From Ramlibacter sp. (GTDB lineage: Bacteria > Pseudomonadota > Gammaproteobacteria > Burkholderiales > Burkholderiaceae_C): a stretch of DNA of 6,553 nucleotides. The stretch is taken from positions 1 to 6,553 of the forward strand of contig JAJNBO010000350.1 of NCBI GenBank assembly GCA_021156245.1, in the 5' to 3' direction. The notes beneath the pieces were generated by a model, which saw only the letters and a list, made by a program, of their open reading frames with translations, had not been told where the DNA came from and searched no databases. Every line of letters starts with the position of its first letter. Position 1 is the first letter of the stretch. Made by a program: the position numbers and the translations under genes. Of the stretch, positions 1 to 6,387 are shown in pieces.

Positions 1-138
1 GCTGTAGCCTTCGCGCAGCGCCAGCAGCGGCGAGGCCATGCGCATGCCCGCCATGCAGGCATGCAGGAACACGTGGCCGGTGATGAGGCGGGCGAGCTCG
101 CGGGTGAGGCCCGAGCCGTCAGGTGTCGCTGTCGTCAC
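1..138 (-). CDS. MFS-type transporter, N-terminal fragment (runs off the left edge)
   Basis: A 46-codon open frame starts at a GTG (138-136) and continues in frame to position 1 without a stop. It begins MTTATPDGSG, continues LTRELARLITGHVFLHACMA and ends in SPLLALREGYS. A short polar leader followed by a hydrophobic first helix with a basic/Gly-rich turn fits the start of a major facilitator superfamily permease, an inner-membrane secondary transporter. The substrate cannot be inferred. The GTG lies inside the last codons of rmuC, giving a 20-nt overlap in a different frame, and expression probably depends on translation of rmuC. No clear Shine-Dalgarno is visible. A later in-frame ATG (codon 29) would cut into the first helix, so the GTG is preferred. 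The family call is moderate because only about a tenth of a usual MFS protein is present. Confidence 0.6.
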   Translation of the reverse strand, partial: MTTATPDGSGLTRELARLITGHVFLHACMAGMRMASPLLALREGYS

Positions 139-1459
139 CGTTGGGGTCGTTCATCGGAAGCAGCGCCTGCGACTGGGTGTCGGGCAGCGCCTCGACGTCC
201 TTCAGCGCGCGCCGCATCATCTTGGTTCGCGTCTCCGCCTTGTCCACGGTGTCCGCCGCCTTCTGCACCTGCTCCTTGATGCGGGCGACCCACTCGCCAT
301 AGCGGTCGAACTCGGTCTTGACGGCGCCCAGCACCTTCCAGACCTCGGAAGCCTGCTGCTCCAGCGCCAGCGTGCGAAAGCCCATGTGCAGGCTGTTCAG
401 CATCGCCAGCAGGGTCGTCGGCCCGGCGAGCGTGACGCGGTAGTCGCGCTGGATCTTGTCCATCAGCCCGGGACGGCGCAGCACTTCGGCGTACAGGCTT
501 TCGATCGGCAGGAACAGGATGGCGAAGTCGGTCGTGTACGGCGGGGCCAGGTAGTACTCGCAGATCGACTTGGCTTCTTCGCGGATGCGCACTTCCAGCG
601 CGCGGCCGGCGCTGTCGACGCCCGCGTGGTCGGCGCGGTCATGCGCGTCCAGCAGGCGCTCGTAGTCCTCGCGCGGGAACTTGGCGTCGATCGGCAGCCA
701 CACCGGCGCGCCGTCGGCGCTGCGGCCGGGGAACTTGATGGCGAAGTCGACCCGCTGGTTGCTGCGCGGCCTGGTCTCCACCTGCTTGCCGTACTGCTCC
801 GGCGTCAGCACCTGCTCCAGCAGGTTCTCCAGCTGCACCTCGCCGAACATGCCGCGCGTCTTCACATTGGTCAGCACGCGTTGCAGGTCGCCGACGCCCT
901 GCGCCAGCGACTGCATCTGCCCGAGGCCCTTGTGCACCTGCTCCAGCCGCTCCGCGACCTGCTTGAAGCTTTCGCCCAGGCGCGTCTCCAGCGTGGTCTG
1001 CAGCTTCTCGTCGACAGTCTTGCGCATCTCCTCCAGCTTGGCCGCATTGGTCTGCTGCATCGCGGTGAGCTGGGTCTCCAGCGTGCCGCGGACTTCGGCC
1101 ATGCGCCGCGCATTCGCCTCGCTCAAGGACTGCAGCTGCACCGCGAGCGTGTCCGCCAGCGTCTTCTGCATCATGGTGAGCTGCTGCGAGAAGGCGTCGA
1201 TCTGCGCGTTCTGCGTCCGGGTGGTCTCCTGCGCCTGCCGCGTCAGGGTCTCCTGGAAGGTCGCGAGGGTGTGCGTCAGCTCGCCGCGCAGGCCCCGTGA
1301 CGATTCGCTGATCTCGCGCCGCAGCTCGCGCTCCAGCCGTTCATTGGCCGCCAGCAATTCCGCGCGGCCGGTTTCAACCACCGGCGGCTTGCGCATCAAC
1401 AGCGCCACCAGCAGGACGACGCTGGCGAACGCCAGCGCCATGACGATCCAGATTTCCAC
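119..1459 (-). CDS. rmuC: RmuC family DNA recombination protein
   Basis: This 446-aa protein is close to the usual RmuC length. Residues 2-22 form one N-terminal hydrophobic anchor. Residues about 30-190 are rich in E, Q, K, R and A with heptad character and few prolines, as expected for the long RmuC coiled coil. The C-terminal RmuC domain follows: the GMFGE motif (203-207), a VDFAIKFPG segment (237-245), PIDAKFP (256-262) and ILFLPIESLYAE (314-325). In this family the domain is regarded as a PD-(D/E)XK nuclease-like fold, and the D and K of IDAK are the likely catalytic positions. E. coli RmuC limits recombination and inversion at short inverted repeats; the same role here is inferred. The start is GTG at 1459-1457, sharing one base with the TAG stop of the dehydrogenase (TAGTG), so translational reinitiation is likely. 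ATG at codon 7 would remove part of the anchor. Confidence 0.93.
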   Translation of the reverse strand: MEIWIVMALAFASVVLLVALLMRKPPVVETGRAELLAANERLERELRREISESSRGLRGELTHTLATFQETLTRQAQETTRTQNAQIDAFSQQLTMMQKTLADTLAVQLQSLSEANARRMAEVRGTLETQLTAMQQTNAAKLEEMRKTVDEKLQTTLETRLGESFKQVAERLEQVHKGLGQMQSLAQGVGDLQRVLTNVKTRGMFGEVQLENLLEQVLTPEQYGKQVETRPRSNQRVDFAIKFPGRSADGAPVWLPIDAKFPREDYERLLDAHDRADHAGVDSAGRALEVRIREEAKSICEYYLAPPYTTDFAILFLPIESLYAEVLRRPGLMDKIQRDYRVTLAGPTTLLAMLNSLHMGFRTLALEQQASEVWKVLGAVKTEFDRYGEWVARIKEQVQKAADTVDKAETRTKMMRRALKDVEALPDTQSQALLPMNDPNGDDSDT

Positions 1460-2439
1460 TAGCTGAGTACTTCCGGGTTCAAGGGAGTGAGCGGCCTGCC
1501 GTTCACGAGGAAGCCGATCAGGTTGTCCGCGGCGAGGTCAGCCATCGCCCGGCGCGTTTGCACCGTGGCGCTGGCGATGTGGGGCGTGAGTACGACGTTG
1601 GGCACGGTCAGCAGGTCGGGATGCACCTTCGGCTCGCCTTCGAAGACGTCCAGGCCGGCCGCGGCGATGCGCCTGTCGCGCAGGGCTGCCGCCAACGCGC
1701 CGTCGTCGACGATGCCGCCGCGCGCGATGTTGACCAGCGTCGCGGTCGGCTTCATCTGCGCCAGTTCGGCGGCGCCGATGGTGTGGTGCGATTCGGCGGA
1801 ATACGGCAGCACCAGCACCAGATGGTCCGCCGTCTCCAGGAGTTCTTCCTTGGAGACGTAGCGCGCCTTGCATGCGGCTTCGAGGTCCGGCGAAAGGCGC
1901 GACCGGTTGTGATAGATCACGTCCATGCCGAAGCCATGGGCGCCGCGCTTCGCGATGCCCTGTCCGATGCGGCCCATGCCCAGGATGCCCAGCGTGCTGC
2001 CGTGCACCTCGGCGCCCGCGAACATGTCGTAGCTCCACTTCGTCCACTTGCCTGCGCGCAGGTAATGCTCGCTCTCGGTCACGCGGCGGGCCGTGGCCAT
2101 CAGCAACGCGAACCCGAAGTCGGCGGTGGTCTCGGTCAGCACGTCCGGCGTGTTGGTCGCCAGCACCTTGCGCGCCGTCATCGCCGGCACGTCGAAGTTG
2201 TTGTAGCCCACGGCCATGTTGGCGCAGACCTTCAGCTCCGGGCAGGCCGCCAGCACCTCGGCGTCGATGCGCTCGGTGCCGGTGGTGAAGGCGCCGGCCT
2301 TGCCGCGCAGCCGCGCGGCCAGGTCCTGCTTGCTCCAGACCTGGTCGGCCTGGTTGTGCTCCACCTCGAAGTGCTGCTCGAGGCGGGCCAGGGTTTCCGG
2401 GAACACGGCCCGGGCGACGAGGATGCGGGGTTTACTCAT
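1459..2439 (-). CDS. D-isomer specific 2-hydroxyacid dehydrogenase (glyoxylate/hydroxypyruvate reductase type)
   Basis: This 326-aa cytosolic NAD(P)H-dependent oxidoreductase has the normal family length. The split N- and C-terminal catalytic segments surround a Rossmann domain with LGILGMGRIGQG (150-161; GxGxxG at 154-159). The family catalytic triad is visible: Arg240 in NIARGGIVD, Glu269 in FEGEP and His287 in LTPHIAS. The substrate loop VGYNNFD (77-83) and TPDVLTETTADF (97-108) match the glyoxylate/hydroxypyruvate reductase (GhrB/GyaR, glycerate dehydrogenase) branch, which reduces glyoxylate or hydroxypyruvate to glycolate or D-glycerate. The basic residue after the second beta strand (HNRSR, 177-181) hints at NADPH preference, which is inference. 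The start is ATG at 2439-2437, overlapping the antiporter TGA as ATGA. The same frame runs open to 2496 upstream, but that part is antisense-free shadow within the antiporter gene. Exact substrate is unproven, so no gene symbol is given. Confidence 0.93.
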   Translation of the reverse strand: MSKPRILVARAVFPETLARLEQHFEVEHNQADQVWSKQDLAARLRGKAGAFTTGTERIDAEVLAACPELKVCANMAVGYNNFDVPAMTARKVLATNTPDVLTETTADFGFALLMATARRVTESEHYLRAGKWTKWSYDMFAGAEVHGSTLGILGMGRIGQGIAKRGAHGFGMDVIYHNRSRLSPDLEAACKARYVSKEELLETADHLVLVLPYSAESHHTIGAAELAQMKPTATLVNIARGGIVDDGALAAALRDRRIAAAGLDVFEGEPKVHPDLLTVPNVVLTPHIASATVQTRRAMADLAADNLIGFLVNGRPLTPLNPEVLS

Positions 2440-3749
2440 TTGAACCAGACGAAGGTCATGACGACGAACAGCGGGACCAGGATGCCGACGGACCACAGCA
2501 TGTAGCCGAAGAAGCTTGGCATTTTGACACCGCGGTCCTCCGCGATCGCCTTGACCATCAGGTTGGGCGCGTTGCCGATGTAGCTGTTGGCGCCCATGAA
2601 CACCGAGCCGGCGGAGATGGCAGCGAGCACGGGCGCGAGCTGCGTCATGAGCACTTTCGCATCACCGCCCGCGGTATTGAAGAACACGAGGTAGGTCGGC
2701 GCGTTGTCGAGGAAGGAGCTCAGCACGCCACTCGCCCAGAAGTACATGGCCGGATCGGGCGTGCCGTCGGGCCGCGTGACCGCCGCGATGACCGCGCCGA
2801 ACGGCCCCTCCAGTCCGGCGCGCAGCATGGCGATCACCGGGATGATGGTGATGAAGATGCCGGCGAACAGCTTGGCCACTTCCTGCATGGGGCCCCAGGA
2901 GAACTGGTTGTCCCCGTGCACCTTGGACGGCGTGATGCGCAGCGACACGATGGTCACGACGATCAGTCCGAGGTCGCGCAGCAAGCCCGGAAGGCCGACC
3001 TCGGTGCCGAACACGTTGAAGACGACGGAGGACTTCCATGTCCCGCTCATCAGGACCAGGGCGATGACGACGCCCAACAGCCAGAAGTTGCGGGCGCCGT
3101 CGAAGCCGATCCCGCGCGTGTCCGGGGTCGGGTCGCGCGGCTGGATCTCCTCACGCCGGTGGTAGAAGAACCAGTCGAGCGCATAGAAGATCAGCAGCAA
3201 CGAACCCACCATGAACAGCGTCTCGGGGAAGATGTGGCGCACCGTCCAGAAGAAGTCCACGCCCTTCAGGAAGCCCAGGAACAGCGGCGGGTCGCCCAGC
3301 GGCGTGAGCGAGCCGCCCGCGTTGGACACGATGAAGATGAAGAAGATTACCGTGTGCGCCGTGTGCTTGCGGTTGTCGTTGGCGCGGATCAGGGGGCGGA
3401 TCAGCAGCATCGATGCCCCGGTGGTCCCCATGAAGCTGGCCAGCACCGCGCCTATGGCGAGGATCGCGGTGTTCAGCCCCGGACTGCCGTGCAGGTTGCC
3501 ACGAATGAAGATGCCGCCGGCCACCGTGAACAGCGCCGTCAGCAGGATGACGAACGGAAGGTACTCGGCGACAGCAGCGTGGACGACGGCCTCGCCCGCA
3601 GCCGATGCGCCGAACATGGCGGCAAACGGCACCAGGAAGGCCAGGGACCAAGCCGCGGCGATCTTGCCGAAATGGTGGTGCCAGAAGATCGGCGTCAGCA
3701 GCGGCATCAGCGCGATCGACAGCAGGATGCCTCCTGGGCCGCCGAGCAT
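2436..3749 (-). CDS. NhaD-like sodium:proton antiporter (CitM/ArsB ion transporter superfamily)
   Basis: This 437-aa polytopic inner-membrane protein has around ten or more hydrophobic segments. Recognisable conserved blocks are NAGGSLTPLGDPPLFLGF (143-160), SFLDNAPTYLVFFN (345-358) and GANSYIGNAPNLMVKAI (386-402), which are the two half-helix/ion-site regions typical of NhaD and related antiporters. The inferred role is Na+(Li+)/H+ exchange for salt and pH homeostasis. The ATG at 3749-3747 is chosen. A TTG two codons earlier (3755) is possible, and an in-frame TAG lies at 3815-3813. Neither candidate has a Shine-Dalgarno. From memory, related beta-proteobacterial proteins usually carry a few tens more N-terminal residues with a signal-like segment, so this N-terminus looks short (see findings). 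It is the first gene of the leftward operon and overlaps the dehydrogenase start by 4 nt. The family is confident, the transported ion less so. Confidence 0.88.
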   Translation of the reverse strand: MLGGPGGILLSIALMPLLTPIFWHHHFGKIAAAWSLAFLVPFAAMFGASAAGEAVVHAAVAEYLPFVILLTALFTVAGGIFIRGNLHGSPGLNTAILAIGAVLASFMGTTGASMLLIRPLIRANDNRKHTAHTVIFFIFIVSNAGGSLTPLGDPPLFLGFLKGVDFFWTVRHIFPETLFMVGSLLLIFYALDWFFYHRREEIQPRDPTPDTRGIGFDGARNFWLLGVVIALVLMSGTWKSSVVFNVFGTEVGLPGLLRDLGLIVVTIVSLRITPSKVHGDNQFSWGPMQEVAKLFAGIFITIIPVIAMLRAGLEGPFGAVIAAVTRPDGTPDPAMYFWASGVLSSFLDNAPTYLVFFNTAGGDAKVLMTQLAPVLAAISAGSVFMGANSYIGNAPNLMVKAIAEDRGVKMPSFFGYMLWSVGILVPLFVVMTFVWFK

Positions 3750-3776
3750 AACCAATCGTCGAGCCGCGGACGCCGC

Positions 3777-3817
3777 GGTAGGCTTGTTCCTACCTGCCGA
3801 GCGGAGCGCTTCCTACC
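3777..3817. promoter_or_regulatory. Inverted repeat and repeated TTCCTACC half-site between divergent antiporter and csbD-like genes
   Basis: On the plus strand GGTAGG (3777-3782), six bases, then CCTACC (3789-3794) form a perfect 6-bp inverted repeat. The octamer TTCCTACC occurs at 3787-3794 and again at 3810-3817, 23 bp apart, about two helical turns and on the same DNA face. The elements fill the 104-bp region between two divergent starts, so a regulator site or an alternative-sigma promoter serving one or both genes is plausible. Stress-type control of the csbD-like gene would fit its family. No consensus sigma70 pair is visible here. The binding factor is unknown to me; a small RNA hairpin is the alternative. 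Confidence 0.4.
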
Positions 3818-3853
3818 GGCTGAGCCAGGCGCGTGGCAGACCATTCAGGGACG

Positions 3854-4087
3854 ATGAACCAGGATCGCATCCAGGGCCGCTGGAAACAGCTCAAGGGCAA
3901 GGTCAAGGAGCAATGGGGCCGCCTGACCGAAGACGATCTCGACGTCATCGACGGCCGGCGGGACCAGCTGCTCGGGCGCATCCAGCAGCGCCACGGTCTC
4001 GCGAAGGAAGAAGCCGTCCGCCAGGTGAGCGACTGGGAGACCCGGCACCCCGACCACCGCCTGGACCCCACCGACAAGAGCCGCTGA
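3854..4087 (+). CDS. yjbJ: CsbD family stress protein (YjbJ-like)
   Basis: This small, highly charged 77-aa soluble protein closely resembles E. coli YjbJ along its whole length: an N-terminal MNQDRIQGRWKQLKGKVKEQ, then WGRLTEDDLDVIDGRRDQL (21-39), and a C-terminal VSDWETRHPDHR (58-69). These are the hallmarks of the CsbD fold. Family members accumulate under general stress, stationary phase or osmotic change, but their biochemical function is unknown. The ATG at 3854 is chosen because it matches the family N-terminus and has CAGGGA just upstream (3846-3851). The in-frame ATG at 3833 would add seven atypical residues. It is a single gene, divergent from the antiporter and convergent with the nitroreductase. 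Confidence 0.93.
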   Translation: MNQDRIQGRWKQLKGKVKEQWGRLTEDDLDVIDGRRDQLLGRIQQRHGLAKEEAVRQVSDWETRHPDHRLDPTDKSR

Positions 4088-4095
4088 TCGCGGCT
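4079..4095. terminator. Small symmetric hairpin between convergent genes (possible weak bidirectional terminator)
   Basis: AGCCGC (4079-4084) and GCGGCT (4090-4095) form a perfect 6-bp stem around a 5-base loop (TGATC) that contains the csbD-like stop codon. It sits exactly between the stops of two convergent genes, where a shared terminator is expected. There is no T-run on either side, so intrinsic termination would be weak. Chance is a fair alternative in such GC-rich DNA. Confidence 0.3.
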
Positions 4096-4096
4096 G

Positions 4097-4825
4097 CTAT
4101 TCCACCCAGCGCGTGAAAGAGGCCGCCGCTTCGCGCGGCGTGTGGAAGGTGTTCACCTTCGCCTGCGTGTCGGCGTATCCCAGCGACATGCCGCACACCA
4201 GCATCTCGTTCTCGCCCGCGCCCACGTGCGGAAGGATGATGCGGGAAAAACCGTTCCAGGCCGCCTGCGGACAGGTGTGCAGGCCGCGGGCGCGTGCCGC
4301 CACCATGACGTTCTGCAGGAACATGCCGTAGTCCATCAGCGAGCCGCGGCCGAGGATGCGGTCGATGGTGAACATCAGGCCGACCGGCGCATCGAAGAAG
4401 CGGAAGTTGCGCTGGTGCTGCGCATGCATCCTGTCCTTCTCGCCCTTGGCGATGCCGAGCAGGCCATACAGGCCCCATCCGTTCTCGCGCCGGCGGTCTA
4501 TGTAAGGCGAGATCCATTTCGTGGGGTAGTAGTCGTATTCCTCCGCGTACTGCGGCGCGAGGGAGGGGTCGGCGTAGAGCGCGTCGTGGGCGGCGCAGAC
4601 CTTGTCGGCCAGCGCGTCCCGGGTCGCGCCCTGCAGCACGTACACGCGCCACGGCTGGATGTTGGTGCCCGAGGGCGAACGCGCCGCCACTTCGAGGATG
4701 TCCAGGACGGTTTCGCGCGGCACTTCGCGCTCGCGCAGGAACGCACGGCACGAAAAGCGGCTCGTGATCGCGTCGTCGACGCTGGCGGGATCCGCCACGA
4801 CGGTCGCCACTTGCGAAGCATTCAA
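4097..4825 (-). CDS. Nitroreductase family FMN-dependent oxidoreductase
   Basis: This 242-aa protein is of typical nitroreductase length. FMN-binding and fold motifs appear in order: SRFSCRAF (22-29, with the phosphate-binding Arg pair), ARSPSGTNIQPWRVYV (48-63), SLMDYGMFLQNVMVAARARG (162-181) and the C-terminal GMSLGYAD (212-219). Such homodimeric cytosolic flavoproteins use NAD(P)H to reduce nitro compounds, quinones or enones; the physiological substrate is not visible. The long insert around residues 95-145 (YDYYPTKW and following) is seen in one nitroreductase subgroup. The start is an uncommon TTG at 4825-4823 that overlaps the thioesterase TGA. It is supported by GGAGG seven bases upstream and by where homology begins. 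The nearby ATG is out of frame. It is the last gene of the operon. Confidence 0.9.
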   Translation of the reverse strand: MNASQVATVVADPASVDDAITSRFSCRAFLREREVPRETVLDILEVAARSPSGTNIQPWRVYVLQGATRDALADKVCAAHDALYADPSLAPQYAEEYDYYPTKWISPYIDRRRENGWGLYGLLGIAKGEKDRMHAQHQRNFRFFDAPVGLMFTIDRILGRGSLMDYGMFLQNVMVAARARGLHTCPQAAWNGFSRIILPHVGAGENEMLVCGMSLGYADTQAKVNTFHTPREAAASFTRWVE

Positions 4826-5268
4826 AGCAGGGCCTCCAGGACTTTCTTCAGGGGAGCGGGGACGGCGGTCGGACGGCGCGTGGCGCGGTCCACGTAGACA
4901 TGGACGAAGTGGCCCTTGGCCACCGTGAGCGGCTCGCCCTGGAGGAACAGGCCCACCTCGTAGCGCACGCTGGAATGGCCGAGGCGCGCGACCCGCAGCC
5001 CGGCTTCGACCACTTGCGGGAACTCCACCGGCGCGAAGTAATTGCACTGCGTCTCGATCACCAGGCCGATCGTTGCGCCCTGGTGGATGTCCAGGACGCC
5101 CTGCTCGATGAGGTGCGCGTTGACGGCGGTGTCGAACCAGCTGTAGTACACGACGTTGTTGACGTGGCCGTAGGCGTCGTTGTCCATCCAGCGGGTGCCG
5201 ATGGTGCGAAAGGCCTTGTAGCCGGCACGGCCCTCGGGCTGGGGCTTCTCGTTGGCGGGAGCGCTCAT
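4822..5268 (-). CDS. Hotdog-fold acyl-CoA thioesterase (4HBT/YbgC/FadM type)
   Basis: This 148-aa single-domain hotdog protein carries the family active-site region TRWMDNDAYGHVNN (25-38). Asp31 aligns with the YbgC/4-hydroxybenzoyl-CoA thioesterase catalytic Asp, and GHVNN caps the central helix. IETQCNYFAPVEF (71-83) and HSSVRYEVGLF (98-108) are the conserved hotdog beta strands. The role is hydrolysis of an acyl-CoA thioester to free acid and CoA in the cytosol; chain length cannot be read from the sequence. The ATG at 5268-5266 overlaps the deacetylase TGA as ATGA. No Shine-Dalgarno is seen, so coupling is probable. Its stop overlaps the nitroreductase TTG. The same frame extends upstream to 5448 only as a shadow within the deacetylase gene. 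Confidence 0.9.
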   Translation of the reverse strand: MSAPANEKPQPEGRAGYKAFRTIGTRWMDNDAYGHVNNVVYYSWFDTAVNAHLIEQGVLDIHQGATIGLVIETQCNYFAPVEFPQVVEAGLRVARLGHSSVRYEVGLFLQGEPLTVAKGHFVHVYVDRATRRPTAVPAPLKKVLEALL

Positions 5269-6194
5269 CGCGGCCGATTGTGCCAGCGGGCCGCATAGCC
5301 GACCGCGGCCGCGAAGGTGTTGATCTGCACCTGCACGGTGTCCTCCATGCGGTGGCCGTAGCCACCCGCCATGGCAAACGCGAGCGGCACGCCGCGCTGC
5401 CACGCCCAGTCGAACACGCGCCGGTCGCGCGCTTCGAGACCGTCCCACGTGAGCTTCAGCCGGCCGAGGCGGTCGCCCTCGTGCGGGTCGGCGCCCGCGA
5501 GGTAGATCACCAGGCCGGGATCGAATCGGTGCGCCAGTTCCTCCAGTGCGCGCTCCAGCGCGTGCAGGTAGGCCTGGTCACCCGTGCCATCCGGCAGGTC
5601 CACGTCCAGGTCGCTCGCTTCCTTGCGGAACGGGAAGTTCTTCTGCCCGTGCAGGGACAAGGTGAAGACGCCGGCATCCCCCTGGAAGATGCGGGCGGTG
5701 CCGTTGCCCTGGTGCACGTCGAGGTCGACGATCGCCACTTTCAGGGCCGTGCGGCTGCGACGCGCGTGCTCGGCCTGCATGAGCCGCGTTGCGACTGCCG
5801 CGTCGTTGAAGACGCAGAAGCCGCCGCCCTTGTCCGCATAGGCGTGGTGGGTGCCGCCGGCGATGTTGGCCGCGATCCCGTCACGGAAAGCCGCGCGGCA
5901 GGCGGAGACAGTCGCGCCGACCGAGCGCCGGGCCCGGTCGGCCATCGCCAGGCTCCAGGGGAACCCGATTTCCCGCATCACCTTCGGATCGACCGTGCCG
6001 TCGCTGATCGCCTGGATGTAGGCCGGGGTGTGGACCAGCGCGAGCTCGCCGTCCGTGGCGGGCTCGGCCTGCATGAGCTGGATGGAGGGCAGCTCGGCCG
6101 CCAGGCGGTCCCGCAGCAGCTGGTACTTGCCCATCGGGAACCGGTGCCCCGGCGGCAGGGGCAGCACGAACTGGGTGGCATAGAACACCTGCAT
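5265..6194 (-). CDS. Histone deacetylase family protein (bacterial HDAC/acetylamine amidohydrolase-like)
   Basis: This 309-aa protein has the arginase/deacetylase fold signature. It opens with VLPLPPGHRFPMGKY (10-24), the usual bacterial HDAC-family start. The general-base His pair is H116-H117 in GGTHHAYA. The zinc ligands are D159 and H161 in DLDVHQGNGT, and D236 in AGADPHEGD. The transition-state Tyr is Y279 in AGGYG. All key residues are present, so it should be an active zinc deacetylase on acetyl-lysine, acetylpolyamine or another acylated amine; the substrate is unknown. DVHQG replaces the DVHHG of many eukaryotic HDACs, which I recall as common in this bacterial branch. The ATG at 6194 fits the family N-terminus. 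Upstream ATGs at 6227 and 6278 would add low-homology, Arg-rich sequence. No strong ribosome site is seen. It is the first gene of the operon and divergent from the phasin. Confidence 0.92.
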   Translation of the reverse strand: MQVFYATQFVLPLPPGHRFPMGKYQLLRDRLAAELPSIQLMQAEPATDGELALVHTPAYIQAISDGTVDPKVMREIGFPWSLAMADRARRSVGATVSACRAAFRDGIAANIAGGTHHAYADKGGGFCVFNDAAVATRLMQAEHARRSRTALKVAIVDLDVHQGNGTARIFQGDAGVFTLSLHGQKNFPFRKEASDLDVDLPDGTGDQAYLHALERALEELAHRFDPGLVIYLAGADPHEGDRLGRLKLTWDGLEARDRRVFDWAWQRGVPLAFAMAGGYGHRMEDTVQVQINTFAAAVGYAARWHNRPR

Positions 6195-6249
6195 GGCGCC
6201 ATTGTCCGGGCACCGCCGGCGGGCCATTTCTAGGGAGGCGCCACCACTT

Positions 6250-6264
6250 TGCTGCGCCGCAACA
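6250..6264. promoter_or_regulatory. PhaR-like operator box 1
   Basis: TGCTGCGCCGCAACA is an imperfect palindrome containing CTGC-N3-GCAA. It differs at two positions from box 2 at 6309-6323. It ends 8 bp before the -35 hexamer of the phasin promoter and lies within the shared upstream region of the deacetylase operon. It resembles the TGC-rich CTGC-N3/4-GCAG site described for Paracoccus PhaR, the PHA-responsive repressor of phasin genes. Assignment to PhaR is inference. Confidence 0.5.
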
Positions 6265-6272
6265 AAAAACGC

Positions 6273-6300
6273 TTGCAATGCGGCCTGACGGCCCTATACT
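6273..6300 (+). promoter_or_regulatory. Sigma70-type promoter of the phasin gene
   Basis: TTGCAA (6273-6278) and TATACT (6295-6300), with a 16-bp spacer, are near-consensus -35 and -10 hexamers facing the phasin gene. Transcription would start near 6307, giving a leader of about 80 nt. This is the best promoter match in the window and fits the strong expression usual for phasins. Confidence 0.7.
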
Positions 6301-6306
6301 TCTACC

Positions 6307-6325
6307 CATGCTGCACTGCAACATG
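6307..6325. promoter_or_regulatory. PhaR-like operator box 2, at the predicted transcription start
   Basis: CATGCTGCACTGCAACATG is an imperfect 19-bp palindrome with a perfect TGCA-C-TGCA core. It contains CTGC-N3-GCAA and 13 of 15 bases shared with box 1. It covers roughly +1 to +19 of the predicted phasin transcript, where a bound repressor would block initiation. Ralstonia eutropha phaP1 is known to be repressed by PhaR bound at its promoter and released when PHA granules form. Binding here is inferred. Confidence 0.55.
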
Positions 6326-6387
6326 GCCCGACCCGGTTGAAGCGCACGCGACGAAGACCACCCTCAACCCGATCCGGAGAATCCCAT

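Noticed and set aside
38..1300. A 420-codon open frame on the plus strand antisense to rmuC
   Set aside because: Its composition is the Leu/Arg/Gln/His-rich pattern of a high-GC complementary frame. The minus-strand frame has clear RmuC motifs, and no ribosome site or family resemblance supports the plus frame.
1558..2505. A 315-codon plus-strand frame antisense to the dehydrogenase
   Set aside because: It is the complement-frame artefact of a GC-rich gene. The dehydrogenase on the other strand has a complete NAD-binding motif and catalytic triad.
2916..3857. A 313-codon plus-strand frame antisense to the antiporter
   Set aside because: Its translation is rich in E, Q, R, D and H with no domain pattern, while the opposite strand encodes a typical membrane antiporter.
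4825..5377. Upstream extension of the nitroreductase frame through the thioesterase gene, suggesting a fusion protein
   Set aside because: The extension is an Arg/Pro-rich out-of-frame reading of the thioesterase. Nitroreductase similarity begins at the TTG, which has its own ribosome site.
6193..6222. Palindromes ATGGCGCCAT and CCGCCGGCGG just upstream of the deacetylase start as operators
   Set aside because: Short self-complementary GC strings are frequent in DNA of this composition and there is no repeat or second copy.
5280..6233. A 317-codon plus-strand frame antisense to the deacetylase
   Set aside because: It is a shadow of the HDAC-family gene: no recognisable motif, and it begins within overlapping leftward genes.
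6341..6371. GGTTGA/TCAACC complementary segments in the phasin leader as a possible riboswitch or attenuator
   Set aside because: The stem is only six pairs with a 23-base loop and no further supporting structure or T-run, within what chance would give.
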